From Planococcus sp. PAMC 21323 (GTDB lineage Bacteria; Bacillota; Bacilli; Bacillales_A; Planococcaceae), in contig NZ_CP009129.1 of NCBI RefSeq assembly GCF_000785555.1, positions 496,001 through 560,000 on the forward strand: DNA of 64,000 nucleotides. Direction: 5' to 3'. The position numbers and the translations under genes are program-made. Within the stretch, counting starts at the first letter, position 1. Every line of letters starts with the position of its first letter. A model generated the notes under the pieces. The model was not told the DNA's origin. It was given only the letters and a program-made list of their open reading frames with translations, and did not search any database. Positions 1-8,675 of this stretch are shown here, in pieces.

Positions 1-1
1 G

Positions 2-982
2 GACTGGAAAGACAGCTTAGCGGATTTAACAGACACAGCAGCTTCAGGCGCAGCTCTTGAAGGCACGCTTGACGGTGTAACAGTTGAATCTGAAGTACTT
101 GGACTTCCTTATAACCAAGAAGGTTACGGCTTTATCTACAACACGCGTTTATTCGAAGAAGCTGGAGTTGATCCTGCATCAATCACGGATTTCGCAACAC
201 TTGAAGAAGCTGTGAAAACATTAGATTCGAAAAAAGACGAGCTTGGTCTTGAATCAGTATTCGCTTTCCCAGGTAAAGAAACTTGGGTAACAGGACTTCA
301 CTTATCGAATACATTCCTAGCACCTGAATTTGACAACAATGTACTAACAGCATTTGATGCTGAAACTGTTGACTTCAAATATGGAGAAGGCTTTAAGAAA
401 ATTGTTGATTTGCAAAACGAATACTCTAAACAACCAACAGTTAGTCTTGATTACTCTCAACAAGTTGAAGAATTGTTCTCACTTGAGCGCGTAGCGATTA
501 TCCAACAAGGAAACTGGGCTTACGGCTCAATCGCTGGCATCGACCAAGAACTTGCTGACAGCGGTGTTGGTCTTATGCCAATTCCTGTAGAAGGCATGGA
601 TAATGCTGGATTACCAGTTGGCGTACCAATGTATTGGGGCGTAAACAAAAAAGCTGACGAAGCAGTTGTAGAAGAATCAAAAGCATTTTTAGATTGGTTA
701 TATACATCTGATGCAGGTAAAACAGCTGTATTAGAAGACTTTAAATTTATCCCAGCTTACGAAGGTTACGATACGTCGAAAATTGCTGATCCAATGTCGA
801 AAGCAATCTATGATGCATCTGAATCAGGTAACACAATTGGATGGGTATTCATGGGCTATCCAACTGGATGGGGACAAGATGAGCTTGGCGCGAACATCCA
901 AAAATACCTAAGCGAAGAAGCAACATGGGACGAAGTTATGGACTCTGCTAAAGAAGCATGGAAAACAGACAGAGCTAAATAA
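2..982 (+). CDS. Maltose/alpha-glucoside ABC transporter substrate-binding protein (5' partial)
   Basis: The reading frame is open from base 2 and the true start lies upstream of the window, so signal peptide and lipobox are not visible. The visible 326 residues look like the C-terminal two thirds of a MalE-type extracellular solute-binding protein (family 1). Features include an early PYNQEGYGFIYN stretch, the segment ERVAIIQQGNWAYGSI, and a C-terminal GWVFMGYPTGWGQDELG region with aromatic residues that in this family contact sugar. It is followed by two MalF/MalG-type permeases, a LacI regulator and a GH13 glucosidase, so malto-oligosaccharide or alpha-glucoside uptake is the likely role. 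The exact sugar cannot be read from sequence. Confidence 0.88.
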   Translation, partial: DWKDSLADLTDTAASGAALEGTLDGVTVESEVLGLPYNQEGYGFIYNTRLFEEAGVDPASITDFATLEEAVKTLDSKKDELGLESVFAFPGKETWVTGLHLSNTFLAPEFDNNVLTAFDAETVDFKYGEGFKKIVDLQNEYSKQPTVSLDYSQQVEELFSLERVAIIQQGNWAYGSIAGIDQELADSGVGLMPIPVEGMDNAGLPVGVPMYWGVNKKADEAVVEESKAFLDWLYTSDAGKTAVLEDFKFIPAYEGYDTSKIADPMSKAIYDASESGNTIGWVFMGYPTGWGQDELGANIQKYLSEEATWDEVMDSAKEAWKTDRAK

Positions 983-1015
983 GTAGCGATAAGCTATTGA
1001 TCATTATGAGCGTTC

Positions 1016-1047
1016 AAAACAAAGTAGCCTCTGTGCTACTTTGTTTT
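1016..1047 (+). terminator. Intra-operon hairpin between binding protein and permease genes
   Basis: A perfect 13-bp stem (1016-1028 with 1035-1047) with a 6-nt loop ends in a run of T. It sits 33 bases after the binding-protein stop. Such partial terminators often let the binding protein be made in excess over the permeases. Confidence 0.75.
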
Positions 1048-1107
1048 GTTACTAGGGTAAATTAGACTTGTAATTTATAACAGAAATCATTTTACAAAGC
1101 ATATTCC

Positions 1108-1192
1108 GCAAACCAACTCCGCTTTCCTGCGGGCTTAACGCCCGAGTGGATTTCGACACTTCGCTATCCCGCGGGAGTCTCCGTTGGTTTGC
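1108..1192. repeat. Long imperfect palindromic element, copy 1
   Basis: Outer arms GCAAACCAAC (1108-1117) and GTTGGTTTGC (1183-1192) are perfect inverted repeats. Inside lie CCTGCGGGC and CCCGCGGGAG, which can also pair in part. A further related GC-rich half, CCCGCGGAAAGCGTCCG, follows at about 1251. It resembles in layout the elements at 13945-14073 and 35081-35172. It occupies the 350-base gap between the binding protein and the first permease, so it probably inserted into the operon. Confidence 0.6.
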
Positions 1193-1332
1193 TCCATATC
1201 TTGGTGAATTGTTAGTAAAGGATACTTAAAAGAAAAAGCGAAAGGCCGTGCCCGCGGAAAGCGTCCGTCTGGAGCGATTTCTCAACCAAATCTAAAATTA
1301 ACCGAACAACTCAAGAAAGGAATGATGCCCGT

Positions 1333-2193
1333 ATGCGTACAAAAGATTTATCTTATTGGTTGTTTCTAGCCCCTGTATTAATGGCACTTACGCTAGTCGT
1401 CATCGTTCCGATGCTGCTAGGCGTGTATTATTCCTTCACAACTTGGAACGGCATCGACACAGGAGAATTCGTCGGATTCCAAAACTACATCGATTTGTTC
1501 AAAGATCAGCGTTTCCTTGATTCGCTATGGTTTACAACAAAATTCTCAGTAGTATCCGTTATCTTAATTAACGTAATCGGCTTGTCACTAGCGCTACTTG
1601 TTACAGGTCGCGTTCGTTCAAGCAAGTTATTGCGTACAACATTTTTTATGCCGAACTTAATCGGTGGATTGATCTTAGGATTTATCTGGCAGTTTATCTT
1701 CATTAAAGTATTTGCAAGTGTCGGCGAAATCATCGGCATGGAAAGTTTACAAGGCTGGTTGTCTACAACAGACACGGGATTCTGGGGCTTAGTTATTTTG
1801 ATGAGCTGGCAGATGGCCGGTTACATCATGGTTATCTATATCGCTTATTTGGAAGGAATGCCGAAAGAATTGCTTGAGGCGTCTGAAATCGACGGAGCTT
1901 CTTCGTTCCAACGTTTCCGTTATGTTGTATTTCCACTTGTGGCACCTGCGTTTACGGTCAGCATGTTCTTAACGCTGTCGAATACGTTTAAATTGTACGA
2001 CCAAAACTTGTCGCTAACAGGCGGCGGACCTTACAACTCTACAGAAATGGTCGCGATGGAAATCTTTAAGACGGCGTTTATGCAAAATGCCTTTGCTTAT
2101 GCACAAGCGAAAGCCGTTATTTTCTTCCTCATCGTAGCGATCATCGCTCTTGTCCAGGTATATCTGAACAAACGTAAGGAGGTCGAAATGTAA
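1333..2193 (+). CDS. Sugar ABC transporter permease (MalF-like)
   Basis: A 286-residue inner-membrane permease with about six hydrophobic segments, starting with YWLFLAPVLMALTLVVIVP. The binding-protein-dependent transport loop is visible as EASEIDGASSFQRFRYVVFP (about residues 182-201), the EAA motif that contacts the ATPase. An AGAAAGG site sits about 12 nt before the ATG. The stop TAA overlaps the next ATG by one base, so both permeases are translationally coupled. No ATPase gene is present; as in many Bacillales sugar importers a shared MsmX-type ATPase elsewhere probably energises it. Confidence 0.9.
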   Translation: MRTKDLSYWLFLAPVLMALTLVVIVPMLLGVYYSFTTWNGIDTGEFVGFQNYIDLFKDQRFLDSLWFTTKFSVVSVILINVIGLSLALLVTGRVRSSKLLRTTFFMPNLIGGLILGFIWQFIFIKVFASVGEIIGMESLQGWLSTTDTGFWGLVILMSWQMAGYIMVIYIAYLEGMPKELLEASEIDGASSFQRFRYVVFPLVAPAFTVSMFLTLSNTFKLYDQNLSLTGGGPYNSTEMVAMEIFKTAFMQNAFAYAQAKAVIFFLIVAIIALVQVYLNKRKEVEM

Positions 2194-3008
2194 TGAAGAA
2201 AAAGTGGAATATTAAACTCGAAGTTCTCGGCCTATTGTTGGCGATTTTATGGCTAGCGCCGTTTTATCTGATGTTCGTGAACTCGTTTAAATCAAAAAAA
2301 GAAATCTTTATGGATACGATTAGTCCTCCAGAAAGCTGGAGTTTTGATAACTACATTAAAGCATTTGAAGAACTTGATTTTATGCAAACATTATTTAATT
2401 CGCTATTAATTACCGTCATTAGTGTAGTATTAATTATCCTCTTTTCAGCAATGGCGGCATATGCGTTATCGCGTGCTAAAAGTAAACTTAGTACGGTGTT
2501 ATTTTTCACATTCGTTGCGGCAATGTTAATTCCGTTTCAGTCGGTAATGATTCCGCTTGTAACCGTATTTGGTAAGTTTGACATGCTGAATCGCGGGGGG
2601 TTAATTTTTATGTATATCGGATTCGGCGCAAGTCTTTCGATATTCTTGTACCACGGTGCATTAAACAACATCCCACGTTCACTTGATGAAGCGGCGACAA
2701 TTGATGGGGCAAATCGTTTCCAAGTGTTCTGGTATATTATTTTCCCAATCCTTAAACCAATTACGGTAACAGTTGCAATCCTCAACATCATTTGGATTTG
2801 GAACGATTATTTATTGCCATCACTTGTTATTAATACACCAGGAAGTGAAACCATTCCATTGAAGATGTTCTTCTTCTTCGGTGAATACACGAAGCAATGG
2901 CATTTAGCGCTTGCTGGATTAACACTGGCCATCGTCCCAGTTATCATTTTCTACTTCTTTGCACAGCGCGAAATTATCAAAGGGGTATCAGATGGAGCAG
3001 TAAAATAA
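2193..3008 (+). CDS. Sugar ABC transporter permease (MalG-like)
   Basis: A 271-residue permease with six predicted membrane segments and the EAA loop LDEAATIDGANRFQVFWYII (about residues 164-183). The ATG shares its A with the stop of the preceding permease, and AAGGAGG at 2176-2182 is well placed for it. It pairs with that permease to form the membrane channel of the alpha-glucoside importer. The C-terminus carries the usual QREIIKGVSDGAVK ending of the MalG/LacG group. Confidence 0.9.
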   Translation: MKKKWNIKLEVLGLLLAILWLAPFYLMFVNSFKSKKEIFMDTISPPESWSFDNYIKAFEELDFMQTLFNSLLITVISVVLIILFSAMAAYALSRAKSKLSTVLFFTFVAAMLIPFQSVMIPLVTVFGKFDMLNRGGLIFMYIGFGASLSIFLYHGALNNIPRSLDEAATIDGANRFQVFWYIIFPILKPITVTVAILNIIWIWNDYLLPSLVINTPGSETIPLKMFFFFGEYTKQWHLALAGLTLAIVPVIIFYFFAQREIIKGVSDGAVK

Positions 3009-3021
3009 GGGAGACGGTCAA

Positions 3022-4041
3022 ATGGCAATCACGATTAAAGATGTTGCGAAACGAGCGGGTGTATCGCCAGCTACCGTGTCCCGCGTAATTGCTGATAATC
3101 CGAGAATCAGTGTAAAAACGAAAGTGAAAGTTCGGGAAGTCATGAAGGATATGGGTTATTATCCAAACTTTCAAGCCCGCAACTTAGTGGCCAATAGAAG
3201 TCGAACACTCGGCGTAGTTATGGAAAACTCAGCAGCGCTGGCTTTTCAAAACCCATTTTTTCCGGAAGTATTGCGTGGCATTTCAATGCGCGCCCACGAC
3301 AGTAAATACGGTTTGTATTTATCGACAGGTGCTACTCAAGAAGAAATTTACGAAGAAGTCGTTGAAATGGTGCAAGGTCGGCGAGTAGACGGCATCATTC
3401 TTCTGTATTCAAAAATCGACGATCCGGTTTTGGATTTCTTAAGGCAAAGTAAATTGCCATTCGCTGTTGTTGGGCGTCCACATCAAGATCCGAGTTCTGT
3501 CACTTACGTCGATAATGACAACATCAATATCGCAAAAGAAACAGTTGAATTCTTGATTGATCTTGGTCATCGTCACATTGCATTTGTTGGAGGAGCTGTG
3601 GATTTTGTCGTGTCACTCGACCGAATGAAAGGCTATAAGCAAGCCTTAGCAAAACACAATATCGTGTTCGACGTGGACTATACGGTCAATCAAGACTTTA
3701 TGCAAGGCAACGAGCGCGAGTCTATTCGTAACTTGATGGCACTTCCCGTTCCACCGACGGCAATTGTCACGCATGACGATATGGTGGCGTACGAAGTAAT
3801 TGGCTATCTCGAAGACTTGGAAATTAAGGTGCCTGAAGATGTATCCATTGTTGGATTTAACAATCACACCATTTCAAGACATTTAAAGCCGCCACTAAGC
3901 ACGGTAGACATCTCGATTTACGAACTTGGACTATGTGCGACAGAATTGGTATTAGAGAAAATAACAGACGACTCGACACCTTCAAAACAAGTTGTGGTTC
4001 CTTCCAGGCTAATTGAAAGAGGATCTTGTCGGCGTCTTTGA
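3022..4041 (+). CDS. LacI-family transcriptional regulator of the glucoside cluster
   Basis: A 339-residue protein with an N-terminal LacI helix-turn-helix (ITIKDVAKRAGVSPATVSRV, residues 3-22) and hinge, followed by a periplasmic-binding-protein-like effector domain with the typical VSIVGFNN segment near residue 276. The gene starts 13 bases after the second permease and lies just before the glucosidase, so it is co-transcribed. It most likely represses the cluster until a maltose-type inducer binds, like MalR. The operator is probably upstream of the window. Confidence 0.9.
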   Translation: MAITIKDVAKRAGVSPATVSRVIADNPRISVKTKVKVREVMKDMGYYPNFQARNLVANRSRTLGVVMENSAALAFQNPFFPEVLRGISMRAHDSKYGLYLSTGATQEEIYEEVVEMVQGRRVDGIILLYSKIDDPVLDFLRQSKLPFAVVGRPHQDPSSVTYVDNDNINIAKETVEFLIDLGHRHIAFVGGAVDFVVSLDRMKGYKQALAKHNIVFDVDYTVNQDFMQGNERESIRNLMALPVPPTAIVTHDDMVAYEVIGYLEDLEIKVPEDVSIVGFNNHTISRHLKPPLSTVDISIYELGLCATELVLEKITDDSTPSKQVVVPSRLIERGSCRRL

Positions 4042-4053
4042 GAGGGAATGGCT

Positions 4054-5691
4054 ATGAATAAAAAATGGTGGAAAGAAGCAATTGTTTATCAAGTCTACCC
4101 ACGTAGTTTTATGGATTCAAACGGTGATGGCTTAGGTGATATTAACGGAGTCACAAGCAAATTGGATTATTTAAAAGACATGGGCATCGATGTTATTTGG
4201 ATTTGTCCAATGTACAAATCTCCAAACGACGACAACGGCTATGATATTAGTGATTATCAAGCTATTTTAGAAGACTTTGGGACGATGGATGATTTTGAAC
4301 GACTAATGGAAGAAGTTCATGCACGTGGGATGAAACTGATCATCGATTTGGTGATCAATCATACGAGTGATGAGCATCCATGGTTCATAGAATCTAGTTC
4401 ATCACGTCACAATCCGAAACGCGACTGGTATGTGTGGCGCGACGAACCGTTAAACTGGGAAAGTATTTTCGGGGGACCTGCTTGGGAATTTGATGAAAAA
4501 ACGCAACAATATTATCTTCACATTTTCTCGAAAAAGCAGCCTGATTTAAACTGGGAAAACCCTGAAGTACGCAACGAACTGTATAAAATGATTAATTGGT
4601 GGATCGACAAAGGAATCGACGGTTACCGCGTAGATGCCATTAGTCATATTAAAAAAGAGTACGCCAATACAGAAGGGGCAGGCGATCATTTATTTGTTCC
4701 GTCGTGGGATAAATTCATGAACGTTGATGGCATCCAGCCGTTGTTGAAAGAATTGCACGAAGAAACATTTAGCAAACACGACATCATGACAGTCGGAGAA
4801 GCAAATGGTGTGTCGGCAGATGAAATCGATGAGTGGGTTAGCGAAGAAACTGGCAAATTCAATATGATTTTCCAGTTTGAAGACATTGATTTATGGAATA
4901 CGGAAGTAACGAACGGCGTAAATGTTCCAGAACTCAAAAAAGTGCTGAGCAAATGGCAAGACAAAGTAAACGGCATTGGTTGGAATGCATTATTCATTGA
5001 AAACCATGACAAGCCGCGAGTTGTCTCGACTTGGGGAGATGATCAAACATACTGGCGTGAAAGTGCGACCGCATTAGCGTGTATGTATTTCTTTATGCAA
5101 GGTACGCCATTTATTTACCAAGGACAAGAAATCGGCATGTCGAACGCACCGTTTGAGGAACTTGATCATTTTGATGACGTTCATACGCATAACTTATACT
5201 TCCACAAAAAAGAAAATGGCATGGACCACGAATCCATTATGACGCTACTGCGTGCCACTAGCCGCGACCATTCACGTACGCCGATGCAATGGAACAATGG
5301 TTTACATGCAGGATTTTCTGCAGAACAGCCTTGGATTGGCGTTAATCCGAATTATGAATGGCTAAACGTAGAAGCTCAAGAAAACGATCCGCATTCAATA
5401 CTGTCTTTCTACAAACAAATGATTTGGCTTCGCAAAAATATGGACGTCTTCGTTTACGGGGAGTATAAGTTAATTGAAATGGGTCATGAATCTGTATTTG
5501 CCTATACGCGCGAATCTGAAGACGACAAAGTGTTGATTGTTACAAACCTTGGTCAGCACGCTTGCTTATGTGCTGTTGACCCAGAAGATTCAACTTTGCT
5601 ATTAGCAAATTATAGTAACATCGATCCCGAGCAATTAATGCCATACGAAGCACGTGTTTATAAAATACCAAAAGATGCAGTGATTGGGTAA
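4054..5691 (+). CDS. GH13 alpha-glucosidase / oligo-1,6-glucosidase
   Basis: A cytosolic family GH13 enzyme that hydrolyses imported malto- or isomalto-oligosaccharides to glucose. It opens with the subfamily signature WWKEAIVYQVYPRSF. The catalytic nucleophile is Asp194 in DGYRVDAI, the acid/base Glu249 in VGEANG, and the transition-state Asp319 in ENHDKPR. The ATG at 4054 is preferred over the in-frame ATG at 4048: the AGAGGG site at 4041-4046 is 7 nt from the former but only 1 nt from the latter. Length (545 residues) fits oligo-1,6-glucosidase/MalL. It is the last gene of the cluster. Confidence 0.9.
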   Translation: MNKKWWKEAIVYQVYPRSFMDSNGDGLGDINGVTSKLDYLKDMGIDVIWICPMYKSPNDDNGYDISDYQAILEDFGTMDDFERLMEEVHARGMKLIIDLVINHTSDEHPWFIESSSSRHNPKRDWYVWRDEPLNWESIFGGPAWEFDEKTQQYYLHIFSKKQPDLNWENPEVRNELYKMINWWIDKGIDGYRVDAISHIKKEYANTEGAGDHLFVPSWDKFMNVDGIQPLLKELHEETFSKHDIMTVGEANGVSADEIDEWVSEETGKFNMIFQFEDIDLWNTEVTNGVNVPELKKVLSKWQDKVNGIGWNALFIENHDKPRVVSTWGDDQTYWRESATALACMYFFMQGTPFIYQGQEIGMSNAPFEELDHFDDVHTHNLYFHKKENGMDHESIMTLLRATSRDHSRTPMQWNNGLHAGFSAEQPWIGVNPNYEWLNVEAQENDPHSILSFYKQMIWLRKNMDVFVYGEYKLIEMGHESVFAYTRESEDDKVLIVTNLGQHACLCAVDPEDSTLLLANYSNIDPEQLMPYEARVYKIPKDAVIG

Positions 5692-5695
5692 AACT

Positions 5696-5735
5696 AAAAG
5701 CCGAGGAAAGATCCACTTTCCTCGGCTTTTAGATA
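5696..5735 (+). terminator. Terminator of the glucoside operon
   Basis: A perfect 15-bp stem (5696-5710 with 5716-5730) with a 5-nt loop, ending in a T-run, 4 bases after the glucosidase stop. Confidence 0.9.
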
Positions 5736-5839
5736 TCTAGCGTCAGATTTCTTACATCACAAATCGGGGGACATACGTTCTCTAAATGTGTATGATAAGT
5801 TCAGTAAATAGCTACATTGAACTTTTAAGGGGTGACTAA

Positions 5840-6406
5840 ATGAACAAAGGCATGCTGCAATTATTTAAAGAACGGCAAGGTGTACGCGTGTTATATGCCT
5901 ATGACGAAATTCAAAAATACATTGAACACGTCGCAGCTTATGCGAAGCATGGCATAGAAGCAGGAGATCATATCGTGTTGATCGAAAATCCTCGTTTGTC
6001 ACCAAAAATCTATTCCGAATTAGAGAGTCAGCTAACAAAAGAACAGATGGAATGTATTCATTTTGTTAAAAGCTTTGATTTTTATTTTTCGAACGGGAAT
6101 TACCATCCGCCCGCAATTCAAGCTTATTTTGAAAAAATGCTTCAACCATTTATAGAAGAAAGAGCAACATATAGAGCTTGGGTACATGTAGAATGGGCAT
6201 CTGGAGATTTTCCTATGCACTTGATAGAAGACTTTGAAAAAGTTCTTGACGTCTCCGTAAAAAATTATCAATTCCCATTGATATGCGCTTACGATGATAA
6301 ATTACTCGAAGACCCAATCCGAGACATGTTACTCAAAAAACATCCATATATATTGGGTGAAGACGATATCATCGCATCTGATTTATATACAACAGCAGAA
6401 AGTTAA
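5840..6406 (+). CDS. MEDS-domain sensory protein
   Basis: A 188-residue soluble protein that looks like a stand-alone MEDS domain (DcmR-type sensory domain). Support comes from the early YAYDEIQKYIEHVAAYAKHGIEAGDHIVLIE block, the central RAWVHVEWASGD and the LICAYDDKLLEDPIRDMLLKKHPYIL ending. The family is often fused to anti-sigma or histidine-kinase parts, but no such domain is attached here. The start has AAGGGGTGA about 7 nt upstream. Its ligand is unknown. It is monocistronic between two terminators. Confidence 0.75.
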   Translation: MNKGMLQLFKERQGVRVLYAYDEIQKYIEHVAAYAKHGIEAGDHIVLIENPRLSPKIYSELESQLTKEQMECIHFVKSFDFYFSNGNYHPPAIQAYFEKMLQPFIEERATYRAWVHVEWASGDFPMHLIEDFEKVLDVSVKNYQFPLICAYDDKLLEDPIRDMLLKKHPYILGEDDIIASDLYTTAES

Positions 6407-6413
6407 ACAGATT

Positions 6414-6445
6414 ACACCGCTTAGAAATTAAGGCGGTGTTTTTTT
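6414..6445 (+). terminator. Terminator after the MEDS gene
   Basis: Stem ACACCGC / GCGGTGT (6414-6420 with 6433-6439) followed by seven T, 8 bases after the stop. Confidence 0.85.
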
Positions 6446-6469
6446 AATTTGGTGGTAAAAATAGTATAG

Positions 6470-6596
6470 GCTGCGTGGCTTATTTGCTCTTACCCGTGTG
6501 TTTTTTGTTTATACCCGTGTGTTCGCATTCCTTACCTGCGAAATCCACGTTTATACCCGGGTGTTCACATTCTTTACCCGCACACCTCCATTATCC
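6470..6596. repeat. 21-nt periodic array (type A)
   Basis: Units starting TACCCG or TACCTG begin at 6491, 6512, 6533, 6554 and 6575, exactly 21 bases apart. Examples are TACCCGTGTGTTCGCATTC and TACCCGGGTGTTCACATTC. A weaker unit may precede at 6470. The array fills the gap before the DUF4385 gene. Short reading frames across it are by-products of the 7-codon period and have no ribosome binding sites. Confidence 0.7.
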
Positions 6597-6691
6597 ACAC
6601 AAAATCTCGTCAATCTTTCGCTCAAAACGATTACACGTTCTGAACCAGGGTATATTCCTAACAAAACAAAGCATAAAGGAGTCGATCCAAA

Positions 6692-7138
6692 ATGGCGTTT
6701 GATTATGACCTTGATTATGAAAATCTTGATTTACGAAAAAATCCAGAACTCTATCGTGTGGGTAGAGGAGAGCAAGGGGTACTTTTAGTACAGCCATATA
6801 AAGGTGAGATATTGCCCCATTGGCGATTTAAGACGCCAGAAATTGCGCAAGAGTCGTGCGATAAAATTTCTGAGATGTTTGAGGAGTACCGCAAACAAGA
6901 TGATTTTGTCGGCATGGACATGGCACGTAAATTCATTCAAATGGGCTATACGCGTGCTCGGCGCTACACCAATTACAAAGGTGGCCGTAAATACAATGAA
7001 GATGGCAGTATAAAAGAACGAGACATTGATCCAATTAAAGCAGAGTCGGCAGCAATCTTTAAAAAACGCTGGGACGAAATCCGTGAAGATGAAGATTACT
7101 TGAAGCGCAAAAAAAAGCACCAGAAAGAATTTGGCTAA
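6692..7138 (+). CDS. DUF4385 family protein
   Basis: A 148-residue soluble protein matching my memory of DUF4385: an N-terminal DYDLDYENLDLRKNPELYRVG block, then GRGEQGVLLVQPYKGEILP and HWRFKTPEIA, then a charged C-terminus rich in Lys and Arg. AAGGAGT sits 8 nt before the ATG. The function of the family is unknown, though some phages carry relatives. It appears to be a single-gene unit. Confidence 0.7.
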   Translation: MAFDYDLDYENLDLRKNPELYRVGRGEQGVLLVQPYKGEILPHWRFKTPEIAQESCDKISEMFEEYRKQDDFVGMDMARKFIQMGYTRARRYTNYKGGRKYNEDGSIKERDIDPIKAESAAIFKKRWDEIREDEDYLKRKKKHQKEFG

Positions 7139-7202
7139 GCTGCATCTTTTATTCAACTAGAGCGTCAATTACTATAACAACTTACAGAAAATAGGTGGCG
7201 GA

Positions 7203-8090
7203 ATGAAGAAAGTCGTATTAGCTGGAGGCACGGGCTTTGTTGGACAATACTTAGAACAGAAGTTCACAGAACAAGGTTATAAAGTGATCATTATATCTCG
7301 GCAGTCAGGACATTTGAATTGGTCGAATCATAGGGGAATTGTCCAAGCACTTGAAGGCGCAGAAATGGTCGTCAATTTAGCAGGAAAATCGGTAAACTGT
7401 CGCTATACAGAAGCCAACAAGCGAGAGATTTTTGATTCGAGGATGGAAACAACCGAAGCGCTAGGAACAGCGATTTTAAATTGTGACAATCCGCCACCGC
7501 TATGGATCAACTCTAGTACCTCGACAATTTATCGTCATGCAGAAGATCGTCCAATGACTGAGGCGAACGGTGAATTTGGCAGTGGCTTTTCAGTTGAAGT
7601 CGGCAAAGCGTGGGAGCAGGCGTTTTTTTCTTTTAATTTGCCGGCTACGCGACAAGTAGCGCTGCGTTTATCAATTGTTCTTGGTAAAGATGGTGGTGTT
7701 ATGACGCCGTATGAAAATATGGTGCGCTTTGGACTTGGTGGCAAACAAGGCGACGGCAAGCAAATGTTTAGCTGGATTCATTTAGAAGATGTTTACAGAA
7801 TCGTCTTGTTCGTGCGCGATCATGACCAAATTAGCGGTGTACTTAATACAACTTCACCAGAACCCGTTACAAATCGCGAACTAATGAAGCAATTGCGAAT
7901 GGCAATGGATAGAAAAATTGGATTGCCAGCAACCAAATGGATGTTAAATGTTGGAGCGGTAATGATTGGAACAGAAACGGAATTGATTTTAAAAAGTCGT
8001 TGGATTTTACCAGAGCGTTTACAGCAGTTCGGCTTTACTTATACGTACCCTACACTCGACAAAGCGCTTCGAAATATACTTGACACTTAA
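7203..8090 (+). CDS. TIGR01777-type NAD-dependent epimerase/dehydratase-like protein
   Basis: A 295-residue short-chain dehydrogenase-like protein. The N-terminus has the Rossmann motif GGTGFVG (residues 8-14). Then come NLAGKSVNCRYTEANKREI, typical of the TIGR01777/YfhF group, the INSSTSTIYRHAED active-site region, and a C-terminal DUF1731-like tail (GLPATKWMLNVGAVMIGTE). The substrate is unknown for the family. The classic YxxxK is not obvious, as in many members of this group. AGGTGGCGG precedes the ATG. Confidence 0.85.
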   Translation: MKKVVLAGGTGFVGQYLEQKFTEQGYKVIIISRQSGHLNWSNHRGIVQALEGAEMVVNLAGKSVNCRYTEANKREIFDSRMETTEALGTAILNCDNPPPLWINSSTSTIYRHAEDRPMTEANGEFGSGFSVEVGKAWEQAFFSFNLPATRQVALRLSIVLGKDGGVMTPYENMVRFGLGGKQGDGKQMFSWIHLEDVYRIVLFVRDHDQISGVLNTTSPEPVTNRELMKQLRMAMDRKIGLPATKWMLNVGAVMIGTETELILKSRWILPERLQQFGFTYTYPTLDKALRNILDT

Positions 8091-8108
8091 AAGAGTAGGT
8101 TAATAAGA

Positions 8109-8150
8109 CTAAAAAGTTCCTCGAAAGAGAAATTTTTTAGTTTTTTTTTA
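8109..8150 (+). terminator. Terminator after the epimerase gene
   Basis: Stem ACTAAAAA / TTTTTAGT (8109-8116 with 8135-8142) enclosing TTCCTC/GAGAA pairing, followed by a long T-run. Confidence 0.7.
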
Positions 8151-8238
8151 TTATATTTTATATATATGTTCTTGTTTCGAGATATTTGCGTTTAAGATAA
8201 TTGTATATAGGAAATGCCCTATGTAAGGGGGTGACGAA

Positions 8239-8502
8239 TTGACCATAGACGAAATATTGATGATTGGAATTCGCAACCGAGAAGAACAGGCATTAACCGA
8301 TTTGTACGACCGTTATCATCGCATAATATGGAATATTGCCCGTCAAAACAATCCAGATCAATCTGTCTGTGAGAAACTCGTCACTCATGTGTTCCGAGCT
8401 GTTTGGACAAAGCCCCAAGACTTTATACAAAATCGCAGATTGCTGGCGATGTTAATTGACTGCTGCCAATTGGAAATCCTGGAATCAGCTAATAAAATAT
8501 AA
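8239..8502 (+). CDS. Short sigma-70 region 2-like protein
   Basis: An 87-residue protein with TTG start and a strong AAGGGGGTG site 6 nt upstream. Residues 8-40 (GIRNREEQALTDLYDRYHRIIWNIAR) resemble the first helix of sigma-70 region 2 in ECF sigma factors. The protein ends before any region 4, so it cannot be a complete sigma factor. It may be a regulatory fragment or an evolutionary remnant that kept its start signals. A terminator follows directly. Confidence 0.55.
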   Translation: MTIDEILMIGIRNREEQALTDLYDRYHRIIWNIARQNNPDQSVCEKLVTHVFRAVWTKPQDFIQNRRLLAMLIDCCQLEILESANKI

Positions 8503-8508
8503 CATTCA

Positions 8509-8540
8509 AAACAATTCTTGTTGATCAAGAGTTGTTTTTT
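8509..8540 (+). terminator. Terminator after the sigma-like gene
   Basis: Stem 8509-8520 with 8525-8536 (one G-T pair), tetraloop, then T-run. Confidence 0.8.
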
Positions 8541-8604
8541 TATTTAAAAAAATAACTACTAAAATCACTTTCGAAGCTATCACGATTTTTACGCAACACT
8601 TTCA

Positions 8605-8616
8605 AGTTGACCAACT
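8605..8616. promoter_or_regulatory. Possible MarR operator / promoter
   Basis: AGTTG-AC-CAACT is a perfect small palindrome that overlaps a TTGACC -35-like box. A MarR dimer bound here would block the exporter operon. No strong -10 box is evident at 17 bp, so this is tentative. Confidence 0.35.
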
Positions 8617-8675
8617 ACTCGAAAGAGCGTAGCTTAAAGCTAACAGTTCCGTTTGGAACAGTTCTGAAACGAAAG

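Noticed and set aside
8607..8675. N-terminal extension of the MarR protein from TTG 8607
   Set aside because: No ribosome site, overlaps the likely promoter and palindrome, and would make the protein longer than usual for MarR.
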